DNA from: Sinorhizobium garamanticum
GTDB taxonomy: Bacteria > Pseudomonadota > Alphaproteobacteria > Rhizobiales > Rhizobiaceae
Reading direction: 5' to 3'
Length of the DNA: 64,000 nucleotides
NCBI RefSeq assembly: GCF_029892065.1
Contig: NZ_CP120373.1
Span: 3,231,001-3,295,000 of the forward strand
Shown here: positions 8,099-15,532 of the stretch, one piece after another
Numbering within the stretch: the first letter of the stretch is position 1
How the letters are laid out: each line of letters begins with the position of its first letter
Position numbers and translations under genes: made by a program
Notes under the pieces: generated by a model
What the model saw: only the letters and a program-made list of their open reading frames with translations
Told to the model about the DNA's origin: nothing
Databases searched by the model: none

Positions 8099-9289
8099 AT
8101 GCCCCGATTCTCCATTGTTATCCCGTCACGCAATAGAGCGGACCTCGCTCTTAGTGCCCTTCAGAGCGTCCTTGAGCAGGACTTTCGAGATTTCGAAGTA
8201 ATTGTCTCTGATAACTCCGACAACGCCGAATCGGAGGCGCTCTTTAGGGCACTTCAGCCGTTTTCTGCGGATCCCAGATTTCGCTACATCAAACCGCCGC
8301 GCCCATTGCCGATGACGGCTCACTGGGAATGGGCGGTTGCCCATGCGACATGCGAATACGTCGGTATTCTCACTGATCGCATGATCCTCCGGCTGTATAC
8401 GCTTTCGACTGTAGACGCCGTCATCGCTCGCGACGGCCCTAAGCTTGTCGCTTATGAGAGAACGAATCTCATTGAAACGGGGACTTCGTTTGCGGTCCCG
8501 CAAAAAGGCAGCGGCGCAGCACCACTTGTGACGATCCGGAAAACGGCGCCGATCATCGAGGCTTTCAGCCGGTCGGACTTCAGTCCGATGGATACCCCGC
8601 GTTTCCTCAACAGTTTCGTTTCGGCGACGTTTCTTGACCAACTCCGATCCGAGTACGGCTCTGTGTTTACCGGTGTGGCACCCGATTACGGGTTCCTCAT
8701 GCGCGTGCTTGATCAGGTCGATGAGTTTCCCTTCATCGAAACACCTCTCTTGATCAAGCACTCCGAGGAACGCAGCAACGGCAAGAGCTTCACGCACTAC
8801 AACCTCGATAAGGCTGGCAACGACTTCATCGCCTTCTCACGAAGCGAGCAAGGGGAGTTTCTGAAATTCTCACCGATGCCGGACGACCTAGTAATGATCA
8901 CGAACGTGATGATGCGAGAGTACGAAATCGGCCGGTATAACCAACGCCGCGGCCATTTTCCGAACTATGAGAAGCAGGCCTTTTATAACGAAAGCATGCG
9001 GCATCTGATGGTGTTGAAGCGCGAAGGGAAGGACGTTGCACCGCTTCTCGATCGGATGGAAAAATACCGAGAGGAAAACGGCCTATCTTCATATCGGCTA
9101 AGCAGCCGTGAACGGCGGAAGCACATCAGGGCCAAAATCCGCAGGATCTTGGGGTTTTCGCCTCGGAAAAGGGAGCCGAAGGTCGAGGGCCAGACGTTCC
9201 CAACAATTATCGATGCGCTGAGGATCGAGGCTCAGGAGAGGCGGAAACGTCTCGTTCTGTTAAATGAAGAACTGATTTCATTCGGCTGA
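8099..9289 (+). CDS. Family 2 glycosyltransferase
   Basis: 396 residues. The N-terminus has the GT-A nucleotide-sugar-binding strand (MPRFSIVIPSRNRADLAL, SVLEQDFRDFEVIVSDNS). AHATCEYVGILTDRMI stands where the DxD-type metal site is expected; the motif there is only TDR, so activity is not assured. The C-terminal third is basic (RRKHIRAKIRRILGFSPRKR). ATG 8099 has GAGG about 6 bp upstream; a TTG at 8093 is also in frame. It sits between phage tail and lysis genes and could modify phage or host surface sugars (inference). Confidence 0.75.
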   Translation: MPRFSIVIPSRNRADLALSALQSVLEQDFRDFEVIVSDNSDNAESEALFRALQPFSADPRFRYIKPPRPLPMTAHWEWAVAHATCEYVGILTDRMILRLYTLSTVDAVIARDGPKLVAYERTNLIETGTSFAVPQKGSGAAPLVTIRKTAPIIEAFSRSDFSPMDTPRFLNSFVSATFLDQLRSEYGSVFTGVAPDYGFLMRVLDQVDEFPFIETPLLIKHSEERSNGKSFTHYNLDKAGNDFIAFSRSEQGEFLKFSPMPDDLVMITNVMMREYEIGRYNQRRGHFPNYEKQAFYNESMRHLMVLKREGKDVAPLLDRMEKYREENGLSSYRLSSRERRKHIRAKIRRILGFSPRKREPKVEGQTFPTIIDALRIEAQERRKRLVLLNEELISFG

Positions 9290-9350
9290 ATTCTTTCCGA
9301 CCCGCAGCTAAGCCGGACCTCGAACTCCGGAATTTCGGCCAGTTCTTCCT

Positions 9351-9577
9351 TCAAAGCCGCTGCCCGATTTTCGGATCGTAAACCGCCTTCAGTTTCATCC
9401 AGAATTCCGGAGTTGTGCGGAAGAATTTTCTGAGCCGTAAGGCGGTGTCCGTGGTGACAGCGGTTTTTTCGGTTGCGAGGCGCTCGATCCGGTGCGCGGA
9501 ACCCTGAGCTTTTTTGCCAGAGAGCCTGCGCTCATATTGAGGGGCACAAGAAACTCCTCCCGCAGGATTTCGCCCGA
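9351..9577 (-). pseudogene. HigA-type antitoxin remnant
   Basis: Two frames together give a HigA-like XRE antitoxin. One reads GEILREEFLVPLNMSAGS then LAKKLRVPRT; the other continues RIERLATEKTAVTTDTALRL and RKFFRTTPEFWMKLK. The switch is at about 9489-9493, where one missing C (cgcac-c-cggatcgag) would restore VPRTRIERL. An in-frame stop also lies before GFSGEILREE and no start codon fits, so the gene is broken at least twice. No higB toxin gene is adjacent. Confidence 0.75.
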
Positions 9578-9640
9578 AAACCCTGATCATATATGTACGT
9601 CCAATGCCCGCGTAGGGGCGTTCCTAAAGGAAAAATCAAA

Positions 9641-10471
9641 ATGAACAAAACCGTGCCTGCCGGCGCGGCGATTCTGCTCGACTTCATTCGGGAGACTGAG
9701 GTCGGGCGGAAAGACCGCGCATCCTATGACGTGATCTATGCCAACAGGCAGAACAGGCTGAAGCGGCCGCTGACGACCATGAGCTTTGGCGATGTCGTCG
9801 ACGCGCAGGAGGGCTGGTTGAAAAGCCATGGCTCCAGCGCCGCCGGCGCCTATCAGTTCATGCGGGCGACGCTGATCGGATTGGCGAAGGAAATTCCATC
9901 GGTCAAGGGAACCGATCTCTTCACGCCGGATCTGCAAGATCGCCTTGGTTTTCACCTGCTGAAGCGCCGCGGCTATCAGGCTTTCGTGACCGGCGAATTG
10001 TCGCTGGTCGAATACGGCAGGCGGCTGGCGCAGGAGTGGGCATCGCTGCCAGTCCTTGCCGACACCAGGGGGCGCCAGCAGCAGGTGAAGCGCGGGCAAT
10101 CCTATTACGCCGGCGATGGGCTCAACAAAGCGCTGGTCAAGCCGGAGAAGGTGGAAGCCGTGCTGCGTCAGGTGCTGGCCGTGGCGCGGCAGCCGGTGGA
10201 AGAGGAACCGGCCGCGCCGATGAAGCGGGAGGAAGTCGCGCCGGTCACGGCAGCGCGCCCTGCGTCGAAGCGCAAGGCTGTCGCGAGATCCGGGCGCTTC
10301 TGGACCTGGCTGCTGACGGCCGGCGCCAGCGTGGTCACCGCCTTGAAGGAATTGAATCTCGTGACACTCGACTGGCGGGTGCAACTCGCGATCCTCACCG
10401 TGATTGTCGGCTTCGCCGTCTACGCCATTTCCTCCATGCCTGTTGTGCGCGAGGCGCTGGGTCTCAAGTGA
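9641..10471 (+). CDS. Phage endolysin-like muramidase with C-terminal membrane helices
   Basis: 276 residues. The N-terminal about 170 residues resemble lysozyme-like phage endolysins: LLDFIRETEVGRKDRASYDV, then SSAAGAYQFMRATL, typical of the GH104-like muramidase fold, with Glu16 or Glu18 as candidate catalytic acid. A Pro/Glu linker (PVEEEPAAPMKREEV) and two hydrophobic helices (FWTWLLTAGASVVTAL, LAILTVIVGFAVYAI) follow, so the enzyme may be held in the membrane. AAAGG lies about 11 bp before ATG 9641. It begins a tightly packed lysis cassette. Confidence 0.75.
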   Translation: MNKTVPAGAAILLDFIRETEVGRKDRASYDVIYANRQNRLKRPLTTMSFGDVVDAQEGWLKSHGSSAAGAYQFMRATLIGLAKEIPSVKGTDLFTPDLQDRLGFHLLKRRGYQAFVTGELSLVEYGRRLAQEWASLPVLADTRGRQQQVKRGQSYYAGDGLNKALVKPEKVEAVLRQVLAVARQPVEEEPAAPMKREEVAPVTAARPASKRKAVARSGRFWTWLLTAGASVVTALKELNLVTLDWRVQLAILTVIVGFAVYAISSMPVVREALGLK

Positions 10472-10713
10472 TGATGTTCTGGGGAAGGATCCTTGGCGGC
10501 GGGCTCGTCCTCGCCGCCGTCTTTTGGGCCGTCCTCGCCATCCGCGAGGAGGGGGCGCAAGCGGTGAGACATGCAATCGAAAGGCAAAACGATGAAGCAG
10601 CAGACCGCGCTGACGCGAAGCGTCGCGCTTATGATGCCTGCCTTGGTTCTGGCGGGGTGTGGGATTTCGCGGCCGGTCGATGTGACGGGCCTGAGGCGCG
10701 TCGTCGGCGCTGA
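10471..10713 (+). CDS. Rz-like inner-membrane spanin candidate
   Basis: 80 residues. MMFWGRILGGGLVLAAVFWA is a single N-terminal membrane helix, followed by a charged helical segment (REEGAQAVRHAIERQNDEAA, DRADAKRRAYDACLG) and GVWDFAAGRCDG. Its ATG overlaps the endolysin stop (TGATG). The layout of an inner-membrane spanin (helix plus coiled-coil-like stretch) and the overlapping lipoprotein gene in another frame support the call. It is shorter than lambda Rz (153 residues). Confidence 0.5.
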   Translation: MMFWGRILGGGLVLAAVFWAVLAIREEGAQAVRHAIERQNDEAADRADAKRRAYDACLGSGGVWDFAAGRCDGPEARRRR

Positions 10714-10855
10714 TCTTGCCGGTGCCCGCGGCGCAACGCCGGCTGACCAGCGGCGCATAGACCGCACCGTTGTCGGCCTTTGCGCTGGGGCCATATGGAC
10801 GAAGGCAGAATGCGAAAGACATGGACCGGGCGACGATGGGAGCGGGCGGCGATGA
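10592..10855 (+). CDS. Rz1-like lipoprotein (outer spanin candidate) overlapping in another frame
   Basis: 87 residues. MKQQTALTRSVALMMPALVL is a lipoprotein signal with the lipobox LAGC. GAAAGG lies 8 bp before ATG 10592. About 120 nt overlap the previous gene in a different frame, as lambda Rz and Rz1 do. The mature part (GISRPVDVTGLRRVVGADLA) is not strongly Pro-rich, unlike classical Rz1, so the assignment rests mainly on gene arrangement. Confidence 0.5.
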   Translation: MKQQTALTRSVALMMPALVLAGCGISRPVDVTGLRRVVGADLAGARGATPADQRRIDRTVVGLCAGAIWTKAECERHGPGDDGSGRR

Positions 10856-11190
10856 TTGATGGCAGCGTTCACCAGCAGCTCGGGACGCTGATCGCCGAAG
10901 TGAAGAACCTGCGCGAGGATTTTCGACGGACCGAGGACCGGGCGGACGCAAGCCTTGCCTCGACGATCCGCCGCATGGACGAACTTTTCGAGCGGGTGGG
11001 TACCCTCGAAGGGGCGATGTCGCTGACCAAGGAAGACATTGCCGACATGAAGCCGGTGACCGAGGACGTGCGGAAATGGAAGCTGATGGGAATGGGTGCG
11101 CTCGGCGTCATCGGCATCGGCGGCGCGGCGCTCGGGGTGACCTTTGCGGACGCGGCGAAGCGGATGCTGGTGTTGTTGCGCGGTGGGTAG
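10852..11190 (+). CDS. DUF1515 family phage protein
   Basis: 112 residues: MIDGSVHQQLGTLIAEVKNL, an amphipathic helical middle (REDFRRTEDRADASLAST, RMDELFERVGTLEGAM), and a C-terminal membrane helix (GMGALGVIGIGGAALGV). DUF1515 members are found in rhizobial prophages and are unassigned. The helix-plus-coil layout and place in the lysis cassette would fit an accessory lysis or holin-like role (inference). The ATG overlaps the previous stop (ATGA). Confidence 0.65.
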   Translation: MIDGSVHQQLGTLIAEVKNLREDFRRTEDRADASLASTIRRMDELFERVGTLEGAMSLTKEDIADMKPVTEDVRKWKLMGMGALGVIGIGGAALGVTFADAAKRMLVLLRGG

Positions 11191-11466
11191 GTCGCAACCA
11201 GTGATTCGCTCCGCCGCCGAATCGGATACACCGAGTTTGGCGGCTTGCGGTGCCCGTCATGGTTGCGGCTGAGCCGGTCCGAAACGCGGAGGAACAATAG
11301 TCCAGGTTGTGTTTCTCTTTGCGGCAAGCGTTTGCCGCGAACGAGAGTTTCGCCAGGTTCGCGGTGGCTGTGGATATCGGGCCGACTACATGTCATCTCG
11401 CTAAAATTCCATGGGCGCGATCGAGGCGATTGTGGTTACCTTTTCACCGGGGGAGGGACCAAGGGG

Positions 11467-11715
11467 ATGGTGACTGTCGCCGACATCAATCTGACATGGG
11501 TGCAGAAACGGGCGGATGCCTATTGCGCCAAGCTTGGTGACCATGAAATGGGCTTTGTCTTGAAGCGTCAGGCGCGCGGAGACTGGGCCTGGACGATCTG
11601 GCATTGCAACGGAACCGGAAGCGACGATTTCCGTCATGCCACGACGCTCGACGCCGCCCAGGCGCAAGTGCTGGCGGGCGTGAAGGACTGGTTCCGCCAG
11701 GCCGGCTTTTCGTAA
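11467..11715 (+). CDS. Hypothetical protein
   Basis: 82 residues starting MVTVADINLTWVQKRADAYC, with two Cys and WAWTIWHCNGTGSDDF; it ends VKDWFRQAGFS. GGGAGGG lies about 11 bp upstream; GTG 11470 is an alternative start. No family was recognised. It is not obviously phage-derived and marks the right edge of the prophage-like zone. The 276 nt before it show nothing clear. Confidence 0.5.
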   Translation: MVTVADINLTWVQKRADAYCAKLGDHEMGFVLKRQARGDWAWTIWHCNGTGSDDFRHATTLDAAQAQVLAGVKDWFRQAGFS

Positions 11716-11857
11716 AATACAAGGGGAGATGCTCTCCGGTCAGGTGCGCCGCCTTCACAGGGGATGGCGGGGGACTGCTTTCGCTGAAGAAACTCGCTGC
11801 GGACCCTCCCTACGGAAGCGGCGGCCTGGTCTCGGGCGCTGTGGGCGCGTGTGAAAA

Positions 11858-12169
11858 TCAGTCTAAGCCGAAGAAATCGTAGCGGTAGCGCCGGCTGACG
11901 AGGCGGAGCGAGCCGTCGGGCTCAACCACATAGGTCTCGTAGACGGTGCGCCCCGCGCGATCGTTGAACTGGTGTGGCACGATGCTGCCGACCGGCGCCT
12001 TCCTAAGCCTTGTCCGCGGCTGGCCGCCATAGGTGATGCTGCCGGGTATCGGTTCGAGATAGGGCGAATAGCCGAAGGTGACGGCGGTGGCTGTGCAACT
12101 GCTCAAGCTCGAAGCGAACAGCATCGCGGACAGGATGGCAGCCGACATCGCGGGCAGGAGGGTCCTCAT
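11858..12169 (-). CDS. Lipoprotein paralogue 1 of 4 (EPIPGSITYGGQPRT family)
   Basis: 103 residues. The signal ends in a lipobox (SLSSC). The shared core reads LEPIPGSITYGGQPRTRL then KAPVGSIVPHQF, followed by GRTVYETYVVEPDGSLRL and a C-terminal YRYDFFGLD. No catalytic motif or known domain was recognised. The protein should be anchored to a membrane facing the periplasm. The start at 12169 was chosen over a longer frame because the signal peptide begins there and GAGAAAAAG precedes it. Three paralogues follow in the same orientation. Confidence 0.7.
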   Translation of the reverse strand: MRTLLPAMSAAILSAMLFASSLSSCTATAVTFGYSPYLEPIPGSITYGGQPRTRLRKAPVGSIVPHQFNDRAGRTVYETYVVEPDGSLRLVSRRYRYDFFGLD

Positions 12170-12363
12170 GGCTTTTTCTCGTCGCTCGAAGTGGCCCGGG
12201 TGATGCGCTGGAAGCGGCTTAAACGTCGGCCTCGCAAAATAACGCACTCTGCAAGCGCAGGGTTCCCGTCCGGAGCCGACGGTAGGTTTCCTTAAATCGT
12301 CGGAATCGCTCCAGCCGCCGGCTGCCGAACGGGACATGGTGTCCGGCGGCATTTCTTTCGCTG

Positions 12364-12636
12364 TCAGCGGGAGTGTCTCGTGATGAAATCGTAGTCGATG
12401 TGGCGGCGGATCAGCTTCAGCGAGCGGTCCGGCTGGATCACATAGGTCTCGCGGGCCAGTCCGCCTTGAGTGAAGAACTGGTGCGGCACGATGCTGCCGA
12501 CCGGTGCCTTGGTGAGTTTCGTGCGCGGCTGGCCGCCATAGGTGATGCTACCGGGGATCGGCTCCAGTTCGGGCGCCGTGGCGGTGCAGGCCGCAAGGAG
12601 GAGCGCGGCGGCGCAAGTGAGAGAAGCAAGTTTCAT
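12364..12636 (-). CDS. Lipoprotein paralogue 2 of 4
   Basis: 90 residues, the shortest of the set. MKLASLTCAAALLLAACTA carries the lipobox LLAAC. Only a few residues separate the anchor from the core (ELEPIPGSITYGGQPRTKLT, KAPVGSIVPHQFF). The tail reads ETYVIQPDRSLKLIRRHIDY. It lies 37 bp from paralogue 3, the closest pair of the four. The function is unknown. Confidence 0.7.
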   Translation of the reverse strand: MKLASLTCAAALLLAACTATAPELEPIPGSITYGGQPRTKLTKAPVGSIVPHQFFTQGGLARETYVIQPDRSLKLIRRHIDYDFITRHSR

Positions 12637-12673
12637 CGTGCGGTCCTCGGTGTTGCCTTGTCCGTACCGAACA

Positions 12674-12973
12674 TCAACGGTCCATGTCGCCGAAGATTTC
12701 GTAGTCGATGCGGCGGCCGACGAGCCGCAGCGAGCGGTCCGGTTCGATCACATAGGTTTCGTAGACCCGGTGGCCGAAATTGTCGAAGAACTGATGTGGC
12801 ACAATGCTCCCGACCGGCGCCTTGGTCAGCTTGGTGCGCGGCTGGCCACCATAGGTAATGCTGCCGGGAATGGGCTCGAGGTAGCGCCCATAGCCGACCG
12901 ACGGCGGCCGGCTGGTGGTCGTGCAAGCGCTAAGCAGAACGGCAGCAAAGAGGGCGGGCAAGGCATGCTTCAT
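12674..12973 (-). CDS. Lipoprotein paralogue 3 of 4
   Basis: 99 residues from ATG 12973, which has AGAGGA 6 bp upstream; an upstream ATG at 12991 is less likely. MKHALPALFAAVLLSAC gives the lipobox LLSAC. After a linker SVGYGRYLEPIPG comes the shared core and VYETYVIEPDRSLRLVGRRI. A repeat element separates it from paralogue 4. Confidence 0.7.
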   Translation of the reverse strand: MKHALPALFAAVLLSACTTTSRPPSVGYGRYLEPIPGSITYGGQPRTKLTKAPVGSIVPHQFFDNFGHRVYETYVIEPDRSLRLVGRRIDYEIFGDMDR

Positions 12974-12998
12974 GGCGATCCTCTCAATCACAATACTT

Positions 12999-13105
12999 CT
13001 ACAGCGCCGCGCGTCTAATCAGACGCGCAAAGGTCGCTGTAGAGCTTTGAGTTTCTGCATGATTTTGTCCGTAAATCGATTCCGATTTAAGGAATCATGC
13101 AGTAG
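12999..13105. repeat. RIME-like two-hairpin repeat, complete, reversed
   Basis: GC-rich hairpin first (ctacagcgccgcgcgtct, agacgcgcaaaggtcgctgtag), then gagtttctgcatgatt and the AT-rich hairpin (cgtaaatcgattccgattta). It lies in the space between two lipoprotein paralogues. Confidence 0.8.
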
Positions 13106-13146
13106 ACACGGCGCGGAGAAACCGCGCGCGGTTTTCCTCTTCCCTC

Positions 13147-13437
13147 TTACCGGTCGGTCAAAAGGTCATAATCGATGCGGCGGCTTATCAGCCGCAGGGA
13201 ACGGTCGGGCTCGATGACGTAGGTTTCGGAGACCTGGCGACCGAATTTGTCGCGGAACCGGTGCGGCACGATGCTGCCGACAGGGGCCTTGGTGAGCCGC
13301 GTGCGCGGCTGGCCGCCATAGGTGATGCTGCCCGGAATCGGCTCGAGATTGCGCGAGTAGCCCACCGACGGCGGGGCGGTGGAGGCGCAGGTGGCGAGCA
13401 GGAGACCCGCGCAAATCGCGGGCAGGGCGGTCTTCAT
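13147..13437 (-). CDS. Lipoprotein paralogue 4 of 4
   Basis: 96 residues from ATG 13437 (AAGGA about 10 bp upstream). MKTALPAICAGLLLATCAS has a lipobox LLATC. The core is LEPIPGSITYGGQPRTRLT and KAPVGSIVPHRF, then ETYVIEPDRSLRLISRRIDY. It is closest in layout to paralogue 3 (same SVGYxRxLEPIPG linker), which suggests those two arose from a recent duplication (inference). Confidence 0.7.
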   Translation of the reverse strand: MKTALPAICAGLLLATCASTAPPSVGYSRNLEPIPGSITYGGQPRTRLTKAPVGSIVPHRFRDKFGRQVSETYVIEPDRSLRLISRRIDYDLLTDR

Positions 13438-13668
13438 GGTTGTTTTTTCCTTGGCTCCGGCGATTGCGTCCTCTCCGTTGCGCGAAGGGCCGTTGATACA
13501 CGTTAAACTGGCTGCGGCATCATATTCCTTCTTCAACAACGATCAAAGGAACCAACGAGTTTCGGTTGAGTTTCTTGTGATCCACGGCGCTGCGACATGA
13601 ATCTGTCGGTATTTCAGTTGCATTCGATAGACGCTTTGGAGGATGTAGTGGATCGGACTCGTCGCTGC

Positions 13669-13716
13669 GTGTTTTTATTCCTTTAATCAGTTTCGATTTG
13701 AGGAAAAATGCAGTAG
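13669..13716. repeat. RIME-like repeat, AT-rich half only
   Basis: gtttttattcctttaatcag, tttcgatttgaggaaaaatg and cagtag match the AT-rich module. It lies 37 bp before the transporter start and may separate it from upstream transcription. Confidence 0.55.
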
Positions 13717-13753
13717 AGGCCTCGTACGATCCGCGTTGCTTCAGGTACTGCTC

Positions 13754-15532
13754 ATGACCGCCGAACAGTCGCTTTCGTTTCTCGTCATCGGCGCCATGAT
13801 GGCCTTTTTCATCTGGGACCGCTTCCGCTACGATATCATCGCCTGTTCGGCGCTGATGCTCTCGGTCGCGGTCGGCATCGTGCCATTCGACCATGCCTTC
13901 GACGGCTTCAGCGACGATATCGTCATCATCGTCGGCAGCGCGCTGATCGTCAGCGCCGGTGTCGCCCGCTCCGGCGTCGTCGATGCGGCAATCCAGCGCT
14001 TCCTGCCGGACCTTAAGTCGGTAAGGGCGCAGCTTGCGCTTCTCGTCGTCACCGTCACGGTGCTTTCCGCCTTCATCAAGAATATCGGGGCGCTGGCGAT
14101 CATGATCCCGGTCGCGTTCCAGTTCGCCCGGCGGTCGAATGTCCAGCCCTCGGTCTTCCTGATGCCGATGGCCTTCGGCTCGCTGATCGGCGGGCTGATG
14201 ACCCAGGTCGGCACCTCGCCCAATGTCGTCGTGTCGAGGATGCGGCAGGACTTGACCGGCGAGAGCTTCACCATGTTCGACTTCACCCCGGTCGGCGCGT
14301 CTGTGGCGCTGGTCGGCGCGGTGTTCCTGCTTTTCGCCTATCGGCTGGTGCCGGAGCGCAAGAGCCAGCAGGTTTCCGTCAACCAGGCGATCGAGATCAC
14401 CGACTATACCTCCGAGGCGGTCGTCGTGCCCGGTTCGCCGATGATCGGCAAGCCGCTCGGCAATCTCGTCAAGCTCGGTGACGGCGGCGCGGTTGTCATC
14501 GCCATCTTCCGCCGCGGCACGCACCTGGCGCCGCTGCCGGACGCTATTATCGAGGCGGACGATATCCTGCTGCTCGAAGGCGGGCCGGCGGCACTCGACC
14601 GCATCGTCTCCCAGGCGAAGCTCAGGATTCCCGGCGACCGTCTGCCCGCATCCAACAACGGCAAGGCGCCGGCCGATATCGAGGCGATCGAGGCGGTGAT
14701 CGCCAGCGGCTCGCCGCTCATCGGCATGTCGGCGCAGCGGCTTGCGCTCTTCAACAATCACAACATCAACCTGCTTGCCGTCAGCCGCCAGGGCGAACGG
14801 CTGAAGCAGCGGCTCGGCAGTATCCGGCTGCAGGCCGGCGACATCGTCGTGCTGCAGGGGACGCGGCGCGACCTGCCGCCCTTCCTGCAAGATTTCGGCT
14901 GCCTGCCGCTCGCCCAGCGGGAAATCCTGCTCGGCACCATCCGCCGCGCCACTGTGCCGCTCATCGTGCTGGCCGCCGCCATGGGGGCGACGGCGGTCGG
15001 CGTCGTGCCGGTGCCGGTTGCCTTCTTCGCGGCGGCGCTCGCCATGGTCATCTTCCGCGTCATCCCGCTGCGCGACGTCTACCGTGCGGTCGACGGGCCG
15101 ATCCTCGTAATGCTCGCGGCGCTGATTCCGGTCAGCGACACCTTGCGCACCACCGGCGGCTCCGACCTGATCGCCGGCTGGCTGAGCGGCATCGCCGCTG
15201 ACCTGCCGCCGGGCGGCGCCCTGGCGCTCATCCTCATCGCCGCGATGGCGGTCACGCCCTTCCTCAACAATGCCGCTACGGTGCTCGTCATGGCGCCGAT
15301 CGCCGCGAGCTTTGCCGCCGCGCTCGGCTACAAGCCGGATGCCTTCCTGATGGCGGTGGCGATCGGCGCGGGCTCGGATTTCCTCACCCCGATCGGCCAT
15401 CAGTGCAACACGCTGGTCATGGGACCGGGCGGCTACCGCTTCAGCGACTATCCGCGCCTCGGCCTGCCGCTCTCCGCCGTCATCGTGCTCGTTGCCGTGC
15501 CGATGCTGATGTGGGTCTGGCCGCTGCACTAG
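13754..15532 (+). CDS. SLC13-type permease with two TrkA-C domains
   Basis: 592 residues. N-terminal helices include IKNIGALAIMIPVA and GTSPNVVVSRM, matching divalent anion/sodium symporter (ArsB/NhaD superfamily) signatures; GGLMTQVGTSPN is the substrate/ion-binding hairpin. Two soluble TrkA-C (RCK-C) domains occupy about residues 205-380 (SPMIGKPLGNLVKLGDGGAV, SPLIGMSAQRLALFNNHN), and the second membrane half follows with FLNNAATVLVMAPI and GSDFLTPIGHQCN. It probably carries dicarboxylate, sulfate or a similar anion; the substrate cannot be read. The 3' end overlaps the convergent deacetylase gene by 53 nt. Confidence 0.85.
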   Translation: MTAEQSLSFLVIGAMMAFFIWDRFRYDIIACSALMLSVAVGIVPFDHAFDGFSDDIVIIVGSALIVSAGVARSGVVDAAIQRFLPDLKSVRAQLALLVVTVTVLSAFIKNIGALAIMIPVAFQFARRSNVQPSVFLMPMAFGSLIGGLMTQVGTSPNVVVSRMRQDLTGESFTMFDFTPVGASVALVGAVFLLFAYRLVPERKSQQVSVNQAIEITDYTSEAVVVPGSPMIGKPLGNLVKLGDGGAVVIAIFRRGTHLAPLPDAIIEADDILLLEGGPAALDRIVSQAKLRIPGDRLPASNNGKAPADIEAIEAVIASGSPLIGMSAQRLALFNNHNINLLAVSRQGERLKQRLGSIRLQAGDIVVLQGTRRDLPPFLQDFGCLPLAQREILLGTIRRATVPLIVLAAAMGATAVGVVPVPVAFFAAALAMVIFRVIPLRDVYRAVDGPILVMLAALIPVSDTLRTTGGSDLIAGWLSGIAADLPPGGALALILIAAMAVTPFLNNAATVLVMAPIAASFAAALGYKPDAFLMAVAIGAGSDFLTPIGHQCNTLVMGPGGYRFSDYPRLGLPLSAVIVLVAVPMLMWVWPLH

